The notes below the pieces were generated by a model. The model was not told the DNA's origin. It saw only the letters and a program-made list of their open reading frames with translations, and ran no database searches. 64,000 nt of DNA from Pseudonocardia terrae. GTDB lineage: Bacteria; Actinomycetota; Actinomycetes; Mycobacteriales; Pseudonocardiaceae. How positions within the stretch are numbered: position 1 is the stretch's first letter; each line of letters begins with the position of its first letter. The stretch covers positions 100,626 through 164,625 of the forward strand of contig NZ_JAJTTE010000009.1 in assembly GCF_021343995.1 (NCBI RefSeq), written 5' to 3'. The translations under genes were made by a program, and so were the position numbers. Positions 43,359 through 52,033 of the stretch are shown piece after piece.

Positions 43359-44774
43359 GTGGCCGAGGCAGTGCTCACCCCGCAGGCGGAGTTCCCCGCC
43401 TGGTACCAGGACGTCGTCGCCCTTGCCGAGCTGGCCGAGACCGGCCCGGTGCGCGGGAGCATGGTCGTCCGACCGTGGGGCTACGCGATCTGGGAGCTCG
43501 TGCAGGCCGACATGGACCGGCGGATCAAGGCGACCGGGGCCGTGAACGCGGCGTTCCCGATGTTCATCCCGATGAGCTTCCTGGAGAAGGAGCAGGAGCA
43601 CGTCGAGGGCTTCTCGCCGGAGCTGGCCGTGGTCACCCACGGCGGTGGGGAGGAGCTCGCCGAGCCGCTGGCCGTGCGCCCGACCTCGGAGACGGTCGTC
43701 CACCACTACTTCGCGCGGTGGGTGCAGTCCCACCGGGACCTGCCGCTGCTGCTCAACCTGTGGAACAACGTGGTCCGCTGGGAGCTGCGCCCGCGGCTCT
43801 TCCTGCGCACCACCGAGTTCCTCTGGCAGGAGGGGCACACCGCCCATGCCACCCGGGACGAGGCGGCGGCGGAGACCCGGCGCATGCTCGAGGTCTACCG
43901 CCGGTTCATGGAGGAGACGCTGGCGATCTCGGTGGTGACCGGCGAGAAGTCGCCGGGCGAGCGGTTCGCCGGGGCCGAGCACACCTTCACGTGCGAGGCG
44001 CTGATGCGCGACGGCAAGGCACTGCAGATGGGCACCAGCCACGACCTGGGGCACAACTTCGCCCGGGCCTTCGACATCCGGTACTCCGACGCCGCGGGGG
44101 AACGCCGGCTCGCCGCCACCACCTCGTGGGGCACGTCGACCCGGATGGTCGGCGGCGTGATCATGGTCCACGGCGACGACCACGGGCTGCGCCTGCCCCC
44201 GGCGATCGCCCCGCACCAGGTGGTGGTCCTGCAGCTCGACGCGCGGGCCGAGGTCGCCGCGGCCGCCGCGCGGGTCGTGGCGGGGCTGCGTGCCGCGGGG
44301 GTCCGCGCGCACCTCGACGACCGGACCCACGCGTCGTTCGGCCGCCGCTCGGTCGAGTGGGAGATCAAGGGCGTCCCGGTGCGGATCGAGCTCGGCGCGC
44401 GGGAGATCGCGTCGGGGCGGGCCACGGTGGTCCGCCGGGACGACCGCACCACGAGCACGGCCCCGCTCGACGGCGCCGCGGGCGCCGCCGCCGGCCTGCT
44501 CGACGAGATCCAGCAGGCGCTGCTCGCGGAGTCGCGCGCCTTCCGCGAGGAGCACACCCACCCCGTCACCGACCTCGACGAGCTCGCCCGGCGCCTCTGC
44601 GACGGCGGGCTCTTCCTCGCCGCCTGGTCCGGCGCGGAGGGATCGGAGCAGGTGCTGGCGGAGCAGACCGGCGCCACGATCCGCTGCATGCTCGACGCCG
44701 ACCCGCCCGCCCCGACCTGCCTGGTCACCGGGGAGCCGGCCCGGCACGCGGTGCTGATCGGCCGCGCCTACTGA
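43359..44774 (+). CDS. proS: proline--tRNA ligase, archaeal/eukaryotic-type
   Basis: 471 residues from GTG 43359. Class II synthetase motifs: motif 2 in LRPRLFLRTTEFLWQEGHTAHAT near 145-165 and motif 3 in MVHGDDHGLRLPPAIAPHQV near 267-287, with PTSETVVHHYFARWV near 110 for proline and ATP. The anticodon-binding domain follows (about 285-390), then the C-terminal extension typical of ProS type 3, ending in Tyr. The bacterial editing insertion between motifs 2 and 3 is absent. It charges tRNA-Pro with proline. Many actinobacteria use the longer bacterial form, so this may be a second or replacing enzyme. Confidence 0.9.
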   Translation: MAEAVLTPQAEFPAWYQDVVALAELAETGPVRGSMVVRPWGYAIWELVQADMDRRIKATGAVNAAFPMFIPMSFLEKEQEHVEGFSPELAVVTHGGGEELAEPLAVRPTSETVVHHYFARWVQSHRDLPLLLNLWNNVVRWELRPRLFLRTTEFLWQEGHTAHATRDEAAAETRRMLEVYRRFMEETLAISVVTGEKSPGERFAGAEHTFTCEALMRDGKALQMGTSHDLGHNFARAFDIRYSDAAGERRLAATTSWGTSTRMVGGVIMVHGDDHGLRLPPAIAPHQVVVLQLDARAEVAAAAARVVAGLRAAGVRAHLDDRTHASFGRRSVEWEIKGVPVRIELGAREIASGRATVVRRDDRTTSTAPLDGAAGAAAGLLDEIQQALLAESRAFREEHTHPVTDLDELARRLCDGGLFLAAWSGAEGSEQVLAEQTGATIRCMLDADPPAPTCLVTGEPARHAVLIGRAY

Positions 44775-44843
44775 TCCCTGCCGGTCAGGGCGGCGCGCCA
44801 CCCGGACCCGGTGATGCTCGGGGCCCGGGCGGAGAACGGGTCG

Positions 44844-44945
44844 TCAGCTCGCGGTACGGCCGTCGATCGCCCACTGCGGGTACTCGCGCGCGGTGCCCGC
44901 CGCGAAGTCCGCCCAGGTCACGCCCTCGGGGTCGACGGGCGACGG
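44844..44945 (-). pseudogene. C-terminal remnant of an oxidoreductase (NmrA-like?)
   Basis: A minus-strand frame ends at TGA 44846-44844 and reads PEGVTWADFAAGTAREYPQW then AIDGRTAS. This looks like the tail of an NmrA/NAD(P)H-binding protein, where a final helix often contains T-x-x-x-W/F-A. Its upstream coding part is missing; at about 44940 the sequence turns into a plus-strand WYL-regulator tail. The assignment is tentative because only about 33 residues remain. Confidence 0.4.
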
Positions 44946-45198
44946 CGGCTGGCCCTGCCGCGGCGAGGTCGTCCTCGGCCGGCCGGCCGCCGACGTGGCG
45001 CCGTTCGCCGGCGACGGGATCGTCGAGGAGCTGGGTCCGGACCGCTGCCGGCTCGTCCTCGGAGCGTGGTCGTGGGTGGGGCTGGCCGCCACCCTCGGCC
45101 GGTTCGACGCGGGCGTCGAGGTCGTCGGGCCGCCCGAGCTGCGGGACGCCTTCGCCCGGCTCTCCCGCCGCTTCGCCCACGCCGCCCGTCCCCGCTGA
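44946..45198 (+). pseudogene. C-terminal remnant of a WYL-domain regulator
   Basis: The plus-strand frame from about 44946 reads GWPCRGEVVLGRPAADVAPF, then VEELGPDRCRLVLGAWSWVG and VEVVGPPELRDAFARLSRRF, the C-terminal (WCX) part of WYL-type transcription factors. The HTH and the WYL domain proper are missing. A GTG-like start at 44893 would only add residues antisense to the neighbouring remnant. Together with that remnant it marks a deletion between two divergent genes. Confidence 0.65.
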
Positions 45199-45251
45199 GC
45201 TCCGGGGATCACGACGTGCGTCGGCCCTGCGGAACGGGTAGGACGGCCGCC

Positions 45252-45605
45252 GTGACCGTCCCTAGTTCGATCCTGCTGTGGTCGGCCGACGAGCTGTACG
45301 ACCCGCCCGCCGCGCCCTGCTGCCTGCGGTCCACCCGCGCCGGGGACCGGGCGGCGGTCTACCGGACCGGGGCCGGCGGGGGCGTCGTCGCGCTGGTCGA
45401 GTTCACGACCGACGCCGAGCCGCGGGCGGAGGGCGGCTGGCACGCGGGCGCGGTCGTGCGCCCGCTGCCGCACCCGTTACCGCGACCTGTGCTGCTCGCC
45501 GACGAGCTCCTCGGTCCCGTCTTCCGCCACCTCCGGACCCGGCGACGACTGCCGGAGGCGGCGGGGGAGCGGCTCACGGCGTTGCTGGCACCGACGCCGC
45601 GCTGA
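45252..45605 (+). CDS. small hypothetical protein, PUA/EVE-like
   Basis: 117 residues from GTG 45252; TAGGAC at 45239-45244 lies 7 bases upstream, so a leaderless transcript is likely. The order SILLWSADELYDPP, RAGDRAAVYRTGAGGGVVAL and PHPLPRPVLLADELLGPVFR resembles small PUA/EVE-fold proteins that bind modified bases or RNA, but the match is from general pattern only. The final 32 bases overlap the convergent D-lactate dehydrogenase-like gene. Function unknown. Confidence 0.6.
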   Translation: MTVPSSILLWSADELYDPPAAPCCLRSTRAGDRAAVYRTGAGGGVVALVEFTTDAEPRAEGGWHAGAVVRPLPHPLPRPVLLADELLGPVFRHLRTRRRLPEAAGERLTALLAPTPR

Positions 45606-48372
45606 CCCGGTCGAGCACCTCCAGCACGTGCTCGTAGGGCCGGCCGGTGGCGCGGGTCATGCCGAGCTCGCAGGTCCGGTTGCAGGAGGCGTGGGCGTCG
45701 AACGACCGGCCGGCGAGCTCGGCGGCCTGCGGCGCGGTGGCGGCGGCGGTGAGCTCCGGGTGCAGCAGGCCGCGGTCGCCGGCGAAGCCGCAGCACCCCC
45801 AGGTGGCGGGGACGGTGACCGAGCGGGCGACGGCCGCGGCGACCGTCCGCAGCGGGCCGTCGAGGCCCATCCTTACCGCCGAGCACGTGGGGTGCAGGGC
45901 GAGCGAGTCGAGCGGGGTGATCGTCAGCCGGTCGAGCAGGTGCTCGGCGGTGAAGGCGACGGCGTCGACCACCCGGATCGCCTGGTAGCGCCGGTCCGTG
46001 GCCTCCTCGACCAGGTGCCGCAGGCCCTCGGTGCAGGACGCGGCGTCGCCGACGACGGGTAGTTCACCCCCGCGGCTGGCCTCCCACAGCGCAGGCAGCA
46101 CGCGTCGGGCCATCTCGGTGTACCCCGCGGTGAGCCCCTTCGACTTCCACGGCGTGCCGCAGCAGAGCGAGGCCAGCCCGGCCGGACGGGTGAGGGTGAC
46201 CCCGGCGCGGGCGCAGAGCCGTTCGAACGCCGCGGCCGCACCCTGCTCGCCGGACCGGTCCCCGCCCGCCGGGCCGAACATGGTCCCGGTGCAGGAGGCG
46301 AACAGGACGGCCTCGGCATGCCGCCGCGTGGTGTCGGACCGCGGACGCCCGCCGCCGGGCAGCTCGGGCGACCAGGCGGGCAGCACGTCCGGGTCGACGA
46401 CCCGGCGACCGAGCGCCGTGGCGCCGGTGACGAGCCGGTCCGGGAGCGCATCGGCCACGGTCAGGGCGGTCGCGGCGGCGCGCGTCGTGCCCGCCCAGTG
46501 CTTCGCCGCCAGGGCCCAGCCCCGCTGCGCGAGCGGGCCCGCCTGCTCGGCGCGCAGCCGCTTCATCAGGTCCCCGGTGTTGATCAAGACCGGGCAGGCC
46601 GTCTGGCACATCCCGTCCGCGGCGCAGGTGTCGACGGCCGCGTAGTCGTAGTCCCGCTCCAGCTCGGCCAGCGTGGCGGTGTCGCCGGCCTCGCGCGCCC
46701 GCTGCATCTCCCGGCGCAGCACGATCCGTTGCCGCGGGGTAGTCGTGAGGTCCCGGCTCGGGCACACGGGCTCGCAGAACCCGCACTCCACACAGCGGTC
46801 GACCTCCTCCTCGACGGCCGGGGCGCTCTTGAGGTGCCGCAGGTGCCCCTCCGGGTCCTCGTCGATCAGCACGCCCGGGTTGAGCACGTTGCGCGGGTCG
46901 CACAGCCGCTTGATCTCGCGCATGACCTCGTAGAGCTCGTCGCCGTACTGGCGGCGGACGAACGGGGCCATCATGCGGCCGGTGCCGTGCTCGGCCTTGA
47001 GCGAGCCGCTGTGGCCGAGGACCAGGTCGACCATGTCGTCGGTGAACCGGGCGAAGCGGTCCAGCGGGACGTCGCCGCCGAGCCGCTCGGTGAGCATGAA
47101 GTGGATGTTGCCGTCCTTGGCGTGGCCGAACGTCACGGCGTGGTCGTAGCCGTGCTTGTCGAACAGCCGGGCCAGCGACTCGCAGGTCGGCAGCAGGGCC
47201 GGGACGGGGACGACCACGTCCTCCAGCAGCGCCGTGGTGCCGGTCGGGCGGGCCCCGGCGACGGTGGCGTAGAGGCCCTTGCGGATGTGCCACAGGGCGG
47301 CCCGGGCGGCGGGGTCTCCGGCCAGCGTGCGCGGCCCGATGACCGGTAGCGTGCCCAGCACGCCCGTGGCGCTCCCGGCGAGCTCGTCCGCCTCCTGCGC
47401 GCTCGCGGCCTGGTACTCGACGAGCAGGGCGGCGTGCCGGTCGACCTCGAGCGACCGCAGCGTGACGTCCGCCCGCGGGTCGGCCTGCCCGACCCGCAGG
47501 GACGTCGCGTCGAGCAGCTCGATGGTGGTCGCCCCGGTGCCGACGATCTCCGGCAGCGCACCCGTGGCGCCGGCGAGGTCCGAGAAGACCAGCAGCCCGG
47601 TGCGGGCGTGCGGGAGCAGCGGGACGGTGCGCAGCACGATCGACGCGATGAACGCGAGCGTGCCCTCGCTGCCCACCACGAGATGGGCCAGGACGTCGGC
47701 CGGGCGGGTGTGGTCGAGCAGCGAGTTCAGCCCGTAGCCCATGGTGTTCTTCATCGAGAACTGCTGCTCGACGCGGGCGCGCAGGGTCGCGTCGTCGCGG
47801 ACCCGGTCACGGAGCCGGGCCAGCCCGGCGTGCAGCTCGGGCTCGAGGGCCCGCAGCCGGTCGTCGGCGTCGGGGGCGGCGGTGTCCAGCACGGTGCCCG
47901 ACGGCAGCACCAGCACCAGCGAGTCCAGGGTCGCGTAGCTGTTGGCCGTGGTGCCGCAGGCCATCCCGCTGGAGTTGTTCGCGACGACCCCGCCGAGGGT
48001 GCAGGCGGACTCGCTCGCCGGGTCCGGGCCGATCTTGCGGCCGTACGGCGCGAGCCGGGCGTTGACCTGGCGGACCGTGGCCCCCGGCCCGGTGCGCAAG
48101 CGGGCCCCGTCGTCGAGCACCTCGATGCCGCGGAAGTGCCGGCGGGTGTCGACGAGGATCCCCTCGGTCCCGGCCTGTCCGGACAGACTGGTGCCGCCCG
48201 AGCGGAAGGTCAGGGGGACGCCGGTCAGGGCGGCGTCGGCGAACAGCGAGCCGACGGCGGCCGCGTCGGCGGGCACGGCCACGGCCTGTGGGACGAGCGC
48301 GAAGTGCGAGGCGTCCCGGGACCAGGCGAGCCGGTCGACGAGCCGGGTACGCAGTTCGGTGGTGGTGGGCAC
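45574..48372 (-). CDS. FAD-linked oxidase/(4Fe-4S) fusion, D-lactate dehydrogenase-like
   Basis: 932 residues from GTG 48372. The N-terminal half is a GlcD-type flavoprotein: FRSGGTSLSGQA near 56 and PDPASESACTLGGVVANNSSG near 115 bind FAD, and a FAD-oxidase C domain spans about 270-520 (GHAKDGNIHFML). Next come CVECGFCEPVCPS near 535 and CAADGMCQTACP near 595 for two [4Fe-4S] clusters, then two CCG domains (LCCGTPWKSKG, GCCGFAGDRG) as in GlpC/LldE. This is the quinone-linked D-2-hydroxyacid dehydrogenase architecture. Expected to oxidise D-lactate or similar acids at the membrane. Its 3' end overlaps the small convergent gene by 32 bases. Confidence 0.88.
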   Translation of the reverse strand: MPTTTELRTRLVDRLAWSRDASHFALVPQAVAVPADAAAVGSLFADAALTGVPLTFRSGGTSLSGQAGTEGILVDTRRHFRGIEVLDDGARLRTGPGATVRQVNARLAPYGRKIGPDPASESACTLGGVVANNSSGMACGTTANSYATLDSLVLVLPSGTVLDTAAPDADDRLRALEPELHAGLARLRDRVRDDATLRARVEQQFSMKNTMGYGLNSLLDHTRPADVLAHLVVGSEGTLAFIASIVLRTVPLLPHARTGLLVFSDLAGATGALPEIVGTGATTIELLDATSLRVGQADPRADVTLRSLEVDRHAALLVEYQAASAQEADELAGSATGVLGTLPVIGPRTLAGDPAARAALWHIRKGLYATVAGARPTGTTALLEDVVVPVPALLPTCESLARLFDKHGYDHAVTFGHAKDGNIHFMLTERLGGDVPLDRFARFTDDMVDLVLGHSGSLKAEHGTGRMMAPFVRRQYGDELYEVMREIKRLCDPRNVLNPGVLIDEDPEGHLRHLKSAPAVEEEVDRCVECGFCEPVCPSRDLTTTPRQRIVLRREMQRAREAGDTATLAELERDYDYAAVDTCAADGMCQTACPVLINTGDLMKRLRAEQAGPLAQRGWALAAKHWAGTTRAAATALTVADALPDRLVTGATALGRRVVDPDVLPAWSPELPGGGRPRSDTTRRHAEAVLFASCTGTMFGPAGGDRSGEQGAAAAFERLCARAGVTLTRPAGLASLCCGTPWKSKGLTAGYTEMARRVLPALWEASRGGELPVVGDAASCTEGLRHLVEEATDRRYQAIRVVDAVAFTAEHLLDRLTITPLDSLALHPTCSAVRMGLDGPLRTVAAAVARSVTVPATWGCCGFAGDRGLLHPELTAAATAPQAAELAGRSFDAHASCNRTCELGMTRATGRPYEHVLEVLDRVSAASVPATP

Positions 48373-48445
48373 CGGCTCCTGCTCCTCGGGTGGATGCTGC
48401 GGGGGTCGCCGGAGACGCTAGCGCGCCGACCCCGGTCCCGAGGGC

Positions 48446-49690
48446 TCAGACCGCCTGACGGGCCTCGGCCGCAGCCGGGGCCTCGGCCTTCGCGGCGGTC
48501 TGCTCGACGATCTCCCGCATGAGGGCGCGGCGGATCTTGGGCTGCTGGGACAGGGCGACGGCGAAGACCGTCAGCAGGAACCACATGGCGAGGCTGCTGA
48601 GCACGACGAGCAGGACCGGGATGACCCACCCGCCCAGCCGGGCGGCGAGTCCCTGGGCGGCGAGGATGCGCCACAGGAGCATGAGGTTGACCAGGTAGCC
48701 GATGGCATAGGCGACCACGAAGGCGACGGCGAACTGCTTGAGGCTGCCGGACTGCTTGCGCCGGCGGATCGGCTCGTCGCGCACGGGCAGCAGCACCGAC
48801 AGGACGTTGCCGACCCCGAGCCAGAGCAGGATGAAGCAGACGACCAGCGCACAGGCCTTGACCAGCGCGCCGAAGTCACCGGCCCGCCACGCGAGCAGGA
48901 CGCTGAGCAGGAACCCGATCGGTGCGACGAGCGCCGCGACGGCGAGGTTCTTGATCACGAGCAGGTGCCAGAGCCGGGAGCCGCCCTCGAGCGCGGCCCG
49001 GACCCGCATGGCGTCGAAGCACATCGCGTTGATGCACACCGCGCCGCCCATCATCACCGAGATCACCCAGAGCCCCAGGTAGGGCAGCCACTTCTGATCC
49101 CGGTCCCATTCGAAGACGCGGATGAAGCCGAGGTAGAGCAGGCCCAGGGCCAGGCTCACCGCCAGGCTCTTGACCGCGGTGCGCGGGCGGCGCCGCAGGA
49201 CGTACGCGATCTCGCCGCGCAGGCCGTGGGCCAGGGCGGGGCCGTGTCGGCTGACGGCATTGCGCCCCTGCAGCGGGAGGTGCCCGTCCACGGCCGCGGC
49301 CCCGGGTTCGTCCTCGCCGGCGTCGATGCGGGCGAGGCGGGCGTCGAGGACGGCGAGGTGGGCCTCGAGCAGGGCCAGCCGCGCGACGGCCACCGCCGCG
49401 GCCGCGTCCCGCTCGACGCGGGCGGCGTCGGCGTGGGTGGCCGGTTCCCCCTCGACCGTGGGCGGCGGATCGGAAGCGTCGAGGAACGCCTCCCGCTGGG
49501 CGGCGCGCCGGGGGGCGAGCCCGCTGCCGTCGGTACGCCGCTCGGCGGCGAGGTTCTCGTCGACGGCCCGCCGGACCTTCTGCCGCAGGGCGTCGACCTC
49601 CGGACGGTCCTTCCACTTCGAGGCGAGCGCGGCCCGTTCCGCCGCGCCCGCACGCTCGACCAGCTCGCTCAGGTCGTCCACCGCGGACAT
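48446..49690 (-). CDS. membrane protein of unknown function
   Basis: 414 residues from ATG 49690. Residues 1-140 are soluble, acidic and helical with likely coiled coil (AARVERDAAAAVAVARLALL). About 165-400 contains six or so hydrophobic helices (SLAVSLALGLLYLGFI, YLGLWVISVMMGGAVCINAM, LLVIKNLAVAALVAPIGFLL and others) with short charged loops, including RRRPRTAVKSL and RRRKQSGSLKQF. The layout loosely resembles ABC-2-type permeases without an ATPase partner, but I do not recognise a family. It lies upstream of the lactate dehydrogenase-like gene on the same strand and diverges from the GntR gene. Confidence 0.75.
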   Translation of the reverse strand: MSAVDDLSELVERAGAAERAALASKWKDRPEVDALRQKVRRAVDENLAAERRTDGSGLAPRRAAQREAFLDASDPPPTVEGEPATHADAARVERDAAAAVAVARLALLEAHLAVLDARLARIDAGEDEPGAAAVDGHLPLQGRNAVSRHGPALAHGLRGEIAYVLRRRPRTAVKSLAVSLALGLLYLGFIRVFEWDRDQKWLPYLGLWVISVMMGGAVCINAMCFDAMRVRAALEGGSRLWHLLVIKNLAVAALVAPIGFLLSVLLAWRAGDFGALVKACALVVCFILLWLGVGNVLSVLLPVRDEPIRRRKQSGSLKQFAVAFVVAYAIGYLVNLMLLWRILAAQGLAARLGGWVIPVLLVVLSSLAMWFLLTVFAVALSQQPKIRRALMREIVEQTAAKAEAPAAAEARQAV

Positions 49691-49830
49691 CGGTCACTCC
49701 TGCACCTCGACCGCCCCGGCGGGGCGTGTTCGTGTCGACCGTCGGCGAGTCGGGGCCGGCCGGCACCGCCCGGTGTGGGTGAGTCGGGCTTTCCGGGTCG
49801 TGCGCCGGTGATGCGGATGTCGGCAGGTAG

Positions 49831-49842
49831 TCTGTCGACAGT
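49831..49842. promoter_or_regulatory. palindromic operator upstream of gntR
   Basis: TCTGTCGACAGT contains the perfect 10-base palindrome CTGTCGACAG and lies 14 bases before the GntR start. Two related sites, ACTGTTGACAGT and AGTGTTAACAGT, lie just after the gene. The shared AGT-type arms with a two-base variable centre suit an FCD-GntR dimer, indicating autoregulation. Confidence 0.65.
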
Positions 49843-49855
49843 CGGAGGGAGCCCC

Positions 49856-50518
49856 GTGTCCGTCGAGCCGTTGCCGAACATCGACCGCAGCACGCTGCGG
49901 GAGCGCGTGTTGCGGGCCCTGCGCTCGGCGATCACCTCCGGGGCGTACCGGCCGGGTGACCACCTGGGCGAGGTCGAGCTCGCGGGCCGGCTCGGGGTGA
50001 GCCGGGGAACCGTGCGAGAGGCGCTTCGGCACCTTCAGCAGGAGGGCCTGGTGACGGCGGGCAACCGCGGGATGCTCCGGGTGAACTCCTTGTCCGCCGA
50101 GGAGATCCGAGGTCTGTTCCGGGTGCGGGCGGCGCTCGAGGGACTGGCGGTCACGGAGATCATCGCGCGGCCGGACCGCTCGGCGGCCGTGGCCGCGTTG
50201 CGGGCCGCGGTCGACGAGCTGGCCGGCGCGGGGGAGGACTTCGCGGCGAAGGTGGAGGCCGATCTCGGCTTCCACGTCCGGCTGTGCGAGCTGTCGGGCA
50301 ATCCGATGCTGGTCGAGTCCTGGCGGCACCTGGAGGGCCGGATACGGGTCACGATCATGAACCGGGACCCGGAGGAGGCGCCGGCGATGATGACGCCGGG
50401 CCGCCACGCGCCGATCATCGAGGCGATCGAGCGGGGCGACCTCCCGGGCGCGCTGGCCGTGGTGGAGGAGCACATGGCCGCGGCAGCCGACCACTTCACG
50501 AGCACTCGCGCGTGCTGA
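49856..50518 (+). CDS. GntR family regulator, FCD (FadR) subfamily
   Basis: 220 residues from GTG 49856 with GGAGGGA 5 bases upstream. The winged helix occupies about 12-75 (LRERVLRALRSAITSGAYRP, LAGRLGVSRGTVREALRHLQ) and the helical FCD effector domain about 85-210 (FRVRAALEGLAVTEI, FHVRLCELSGNPMLVESW, HAPIIEAIERGD), with Asp and His residues in metal-site positions. It most likely represses the following MFS/transketolase/SDR operon and itself through the CTGT(N2)ACAG palindromes. The inducer is unknown. Confidence 0.88.
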   Translation: MSVEPLPNIDRSTLRERVLRALRSAITSGAYRPGDHLGEVELAGRLGVSRGTVREALRHLQQEGLVTAGNRGMLRVNSLSAEEIRGLFRVRAALEGLAVTEIIARPDRSAAVAALRAAVDELAGAGEDFAAKVEADLGFHVRLCELSGNPMLVESWRHLEGRIRVTIMNRDPEEAPAMMTPGRHAPIIEAIERGDLPGALAVVEEHMAAAADHFTSTRAC

Positions 50519-50554
50519 GCCCCGGCTCGTCCGGATTCGGGAAAGTTCTGTCCG

Positions 50555-50615
50555 ACTGTTGACAGTGGGCCCGTGAGGTCGCATGGTTTCTCCATCACTG
50601 CCGAGTGTTAACAGT
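50555..50615. promoter_or_regulatory. two GntR-type operators before the MFS/transketolase operon
   Basis: ACTGTTGACAGT (50555-50566, perfect arms) and AGTGTTAACAGT (50604-50615) lie in the 151-base gap between the gntR stop and the MFS start. Both match the site before gntR. Centre spacing is 49 bases. They probably overlap the operon promoter. Confidence 0.65.
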
Positions 50616-50669
50616 CGGACTGTCGGGAGACATCCACTGCTCGGCCGACAACGGATCAGCGGAGATCAC

Positions 50670-52022
50670 ATGTCCGGAGAACACGCGGCCGCGCCGGCGG
50701 TCCGGGGAACACCGGCCCGCAGGCGGGTCGCCGTCGGGTCGTCGATCGGGGCGACGATCGAGACCTACGACTTCATCGGCTTCGGCACGGCCGCGGCCCT
50801 GTACTTCAACCACGTCTTCTTCCCGTCGACCGACCCGCTGTCGGGGACGTTGCTGTCCTTCGCGACGCTGGGGATCGGGTTCGCGGTGCGCCCGCTGGGC
50901 GGCATCATCGGCGGGCACCTCGGCGACCGGATCGGCCGCAAGCCGGTGCTGGTCGGGTCGCTGCTGCTGATGGGCGTCGCGACCGTCCTGATCGGTGTGC
51001 TGCCTACGTACGCGCAGGTCGGCGTGTGGGCGGGGATCCTGCTCGTCGCCGTCCGGGTCGTGCAGGGCCTGGCGTTCGGCGCCGAGTGGGGCGGTGCGAT
51101 CCTGATGACCTTCGAGCACGCGCCGTGGCGCAAGCGGGGGCTCTACACCGGCATCACGCAGGCGGGCTTCCCGGTCGGGCTGCTGCTGGCCAACGCGGCG
51201 TTCCTGCTGTCGGTGCCGCTGGGTGACCAATGGGCCTGGCGGGTGCCGTTCCTGCTGTCGGCCGTGCTGATCGTCGTCGGGATCGTGATCCGGCTGAAGG
51301 TCGAGGAGTCCCCCGAGTTCGAGACCCTCCGGTCGGAGGGCGAGGTCGCGAAGAACCCGCTGCTCGAGGTGCTCCGTGACGACTGGCGCAACGTCGTGCG
51401 GGCGTTCTGCCTGCGGATCACCGAGACCGCCGGCTACGCCATCTCGGTCACCTTCGTGCTGTCCTATCTCGCGAGTGAGAAGCTGGCCGAGCGCTCGACG
51501 ACCCTGTTCGGGCTGATGCTCGCCGCGGCCCTGGGGATCGTCGCGACCGTGCTGTGGGGTGCGCTGACCGACCGGATCGGCCGCCGCCCGGTCTACCTGA
51601 TCGGCACCGTGATCTCGGTGGCCTGGGGCGTGCCGCTGTTCCTGCTGCTCAACACCGGGCAGGCCGTGGCGATCGTGCTGGCCTTCGTCGTGAGCTACGC
51701 GGTCTGTCAGAACTGCCTGGCGGGCGTGCAGGGCGCCTGGTTCTCCGAGCTGTTCAACGCTCGCACCCGTACCAGTGGCGCGTCGCTCGCCTACCAGCTC
51801 TCGGCCGTCGTCTCCGGGTTCACCCCGCTGATCACCACCGCGCTGTTCGTGAGCACCGGCTGGGTCGGCCCGGCGCTGCTGTTCAGCGCGTACGGCGTGC
51901 TCGGCCTCGTCGCGACGCTGCTGACCCGCGAGACCTGGGGCCGCACCGAGCGCGCCGAGGTGGCCGCCCTGGAGCAGACCCTCGCCACGTCCGAGACCGC
52001 GGCACAGCCCGCTCGCGCCTGA
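50670..52022 (+). CDS. MFS metabolite:H+ symporter
   Basis: 450 residues from ATG 50670 with GGAGAT upstream; an upstream in-frame ATG at 50583 would start within the operator region. It opens with SSIGATIETYDFIGFGTAAA, typical of the ShiA/ProP symporter group, then GHLGDRIGRKPVL near 90 and LTDRIGRRPVY near 310. It imports the substrate of the transketolase/SDR genes that follow 11 bases later, under the same GntR. Substrate probably a polar sugar, keto acid or polyol (inference). Confidence 0.86.
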   Translation: MSGEHAAAPAVRGTPARRRVAVGSSIGATIETYDFIGFGTAAALYFNHVFFPSTDPLSGTLLSFATLGIGFAVRPLGGIIGGHLGDRIGRKPVLVGSLLLMGVATVLIGVLPTYAQVGVWAGILLVAVRVVQGLAFGAEWGGAILMTFEHAPWRKRGLYTGITQAGFPVGLLLANAAFLLSVPLGDQWAWRVPFLLSAVLIVVGIVIRLKVEESPEFETLRSEGEVAKNPLLEVLRDDWRNVVRAFCLRITETAGYAISVTFVLSYLASEKLAERSTTLFGLMLAAALGIVATVLWGALTDRIGRRPVYLIGTVISVAWGVPLFLLLNTGQAVAIVLAFVVSYAVCQNCLAGVQGAWFSELFNARTRTSGASLAYQLSAVVSGFTPLITTALFVSTGWVGPALLFSAYGVLGLVATLLTRETWGRTERAEVAALEQTLATSETAAQPARA

Positions 52023-52033
52023 GAAGGAGAGGA

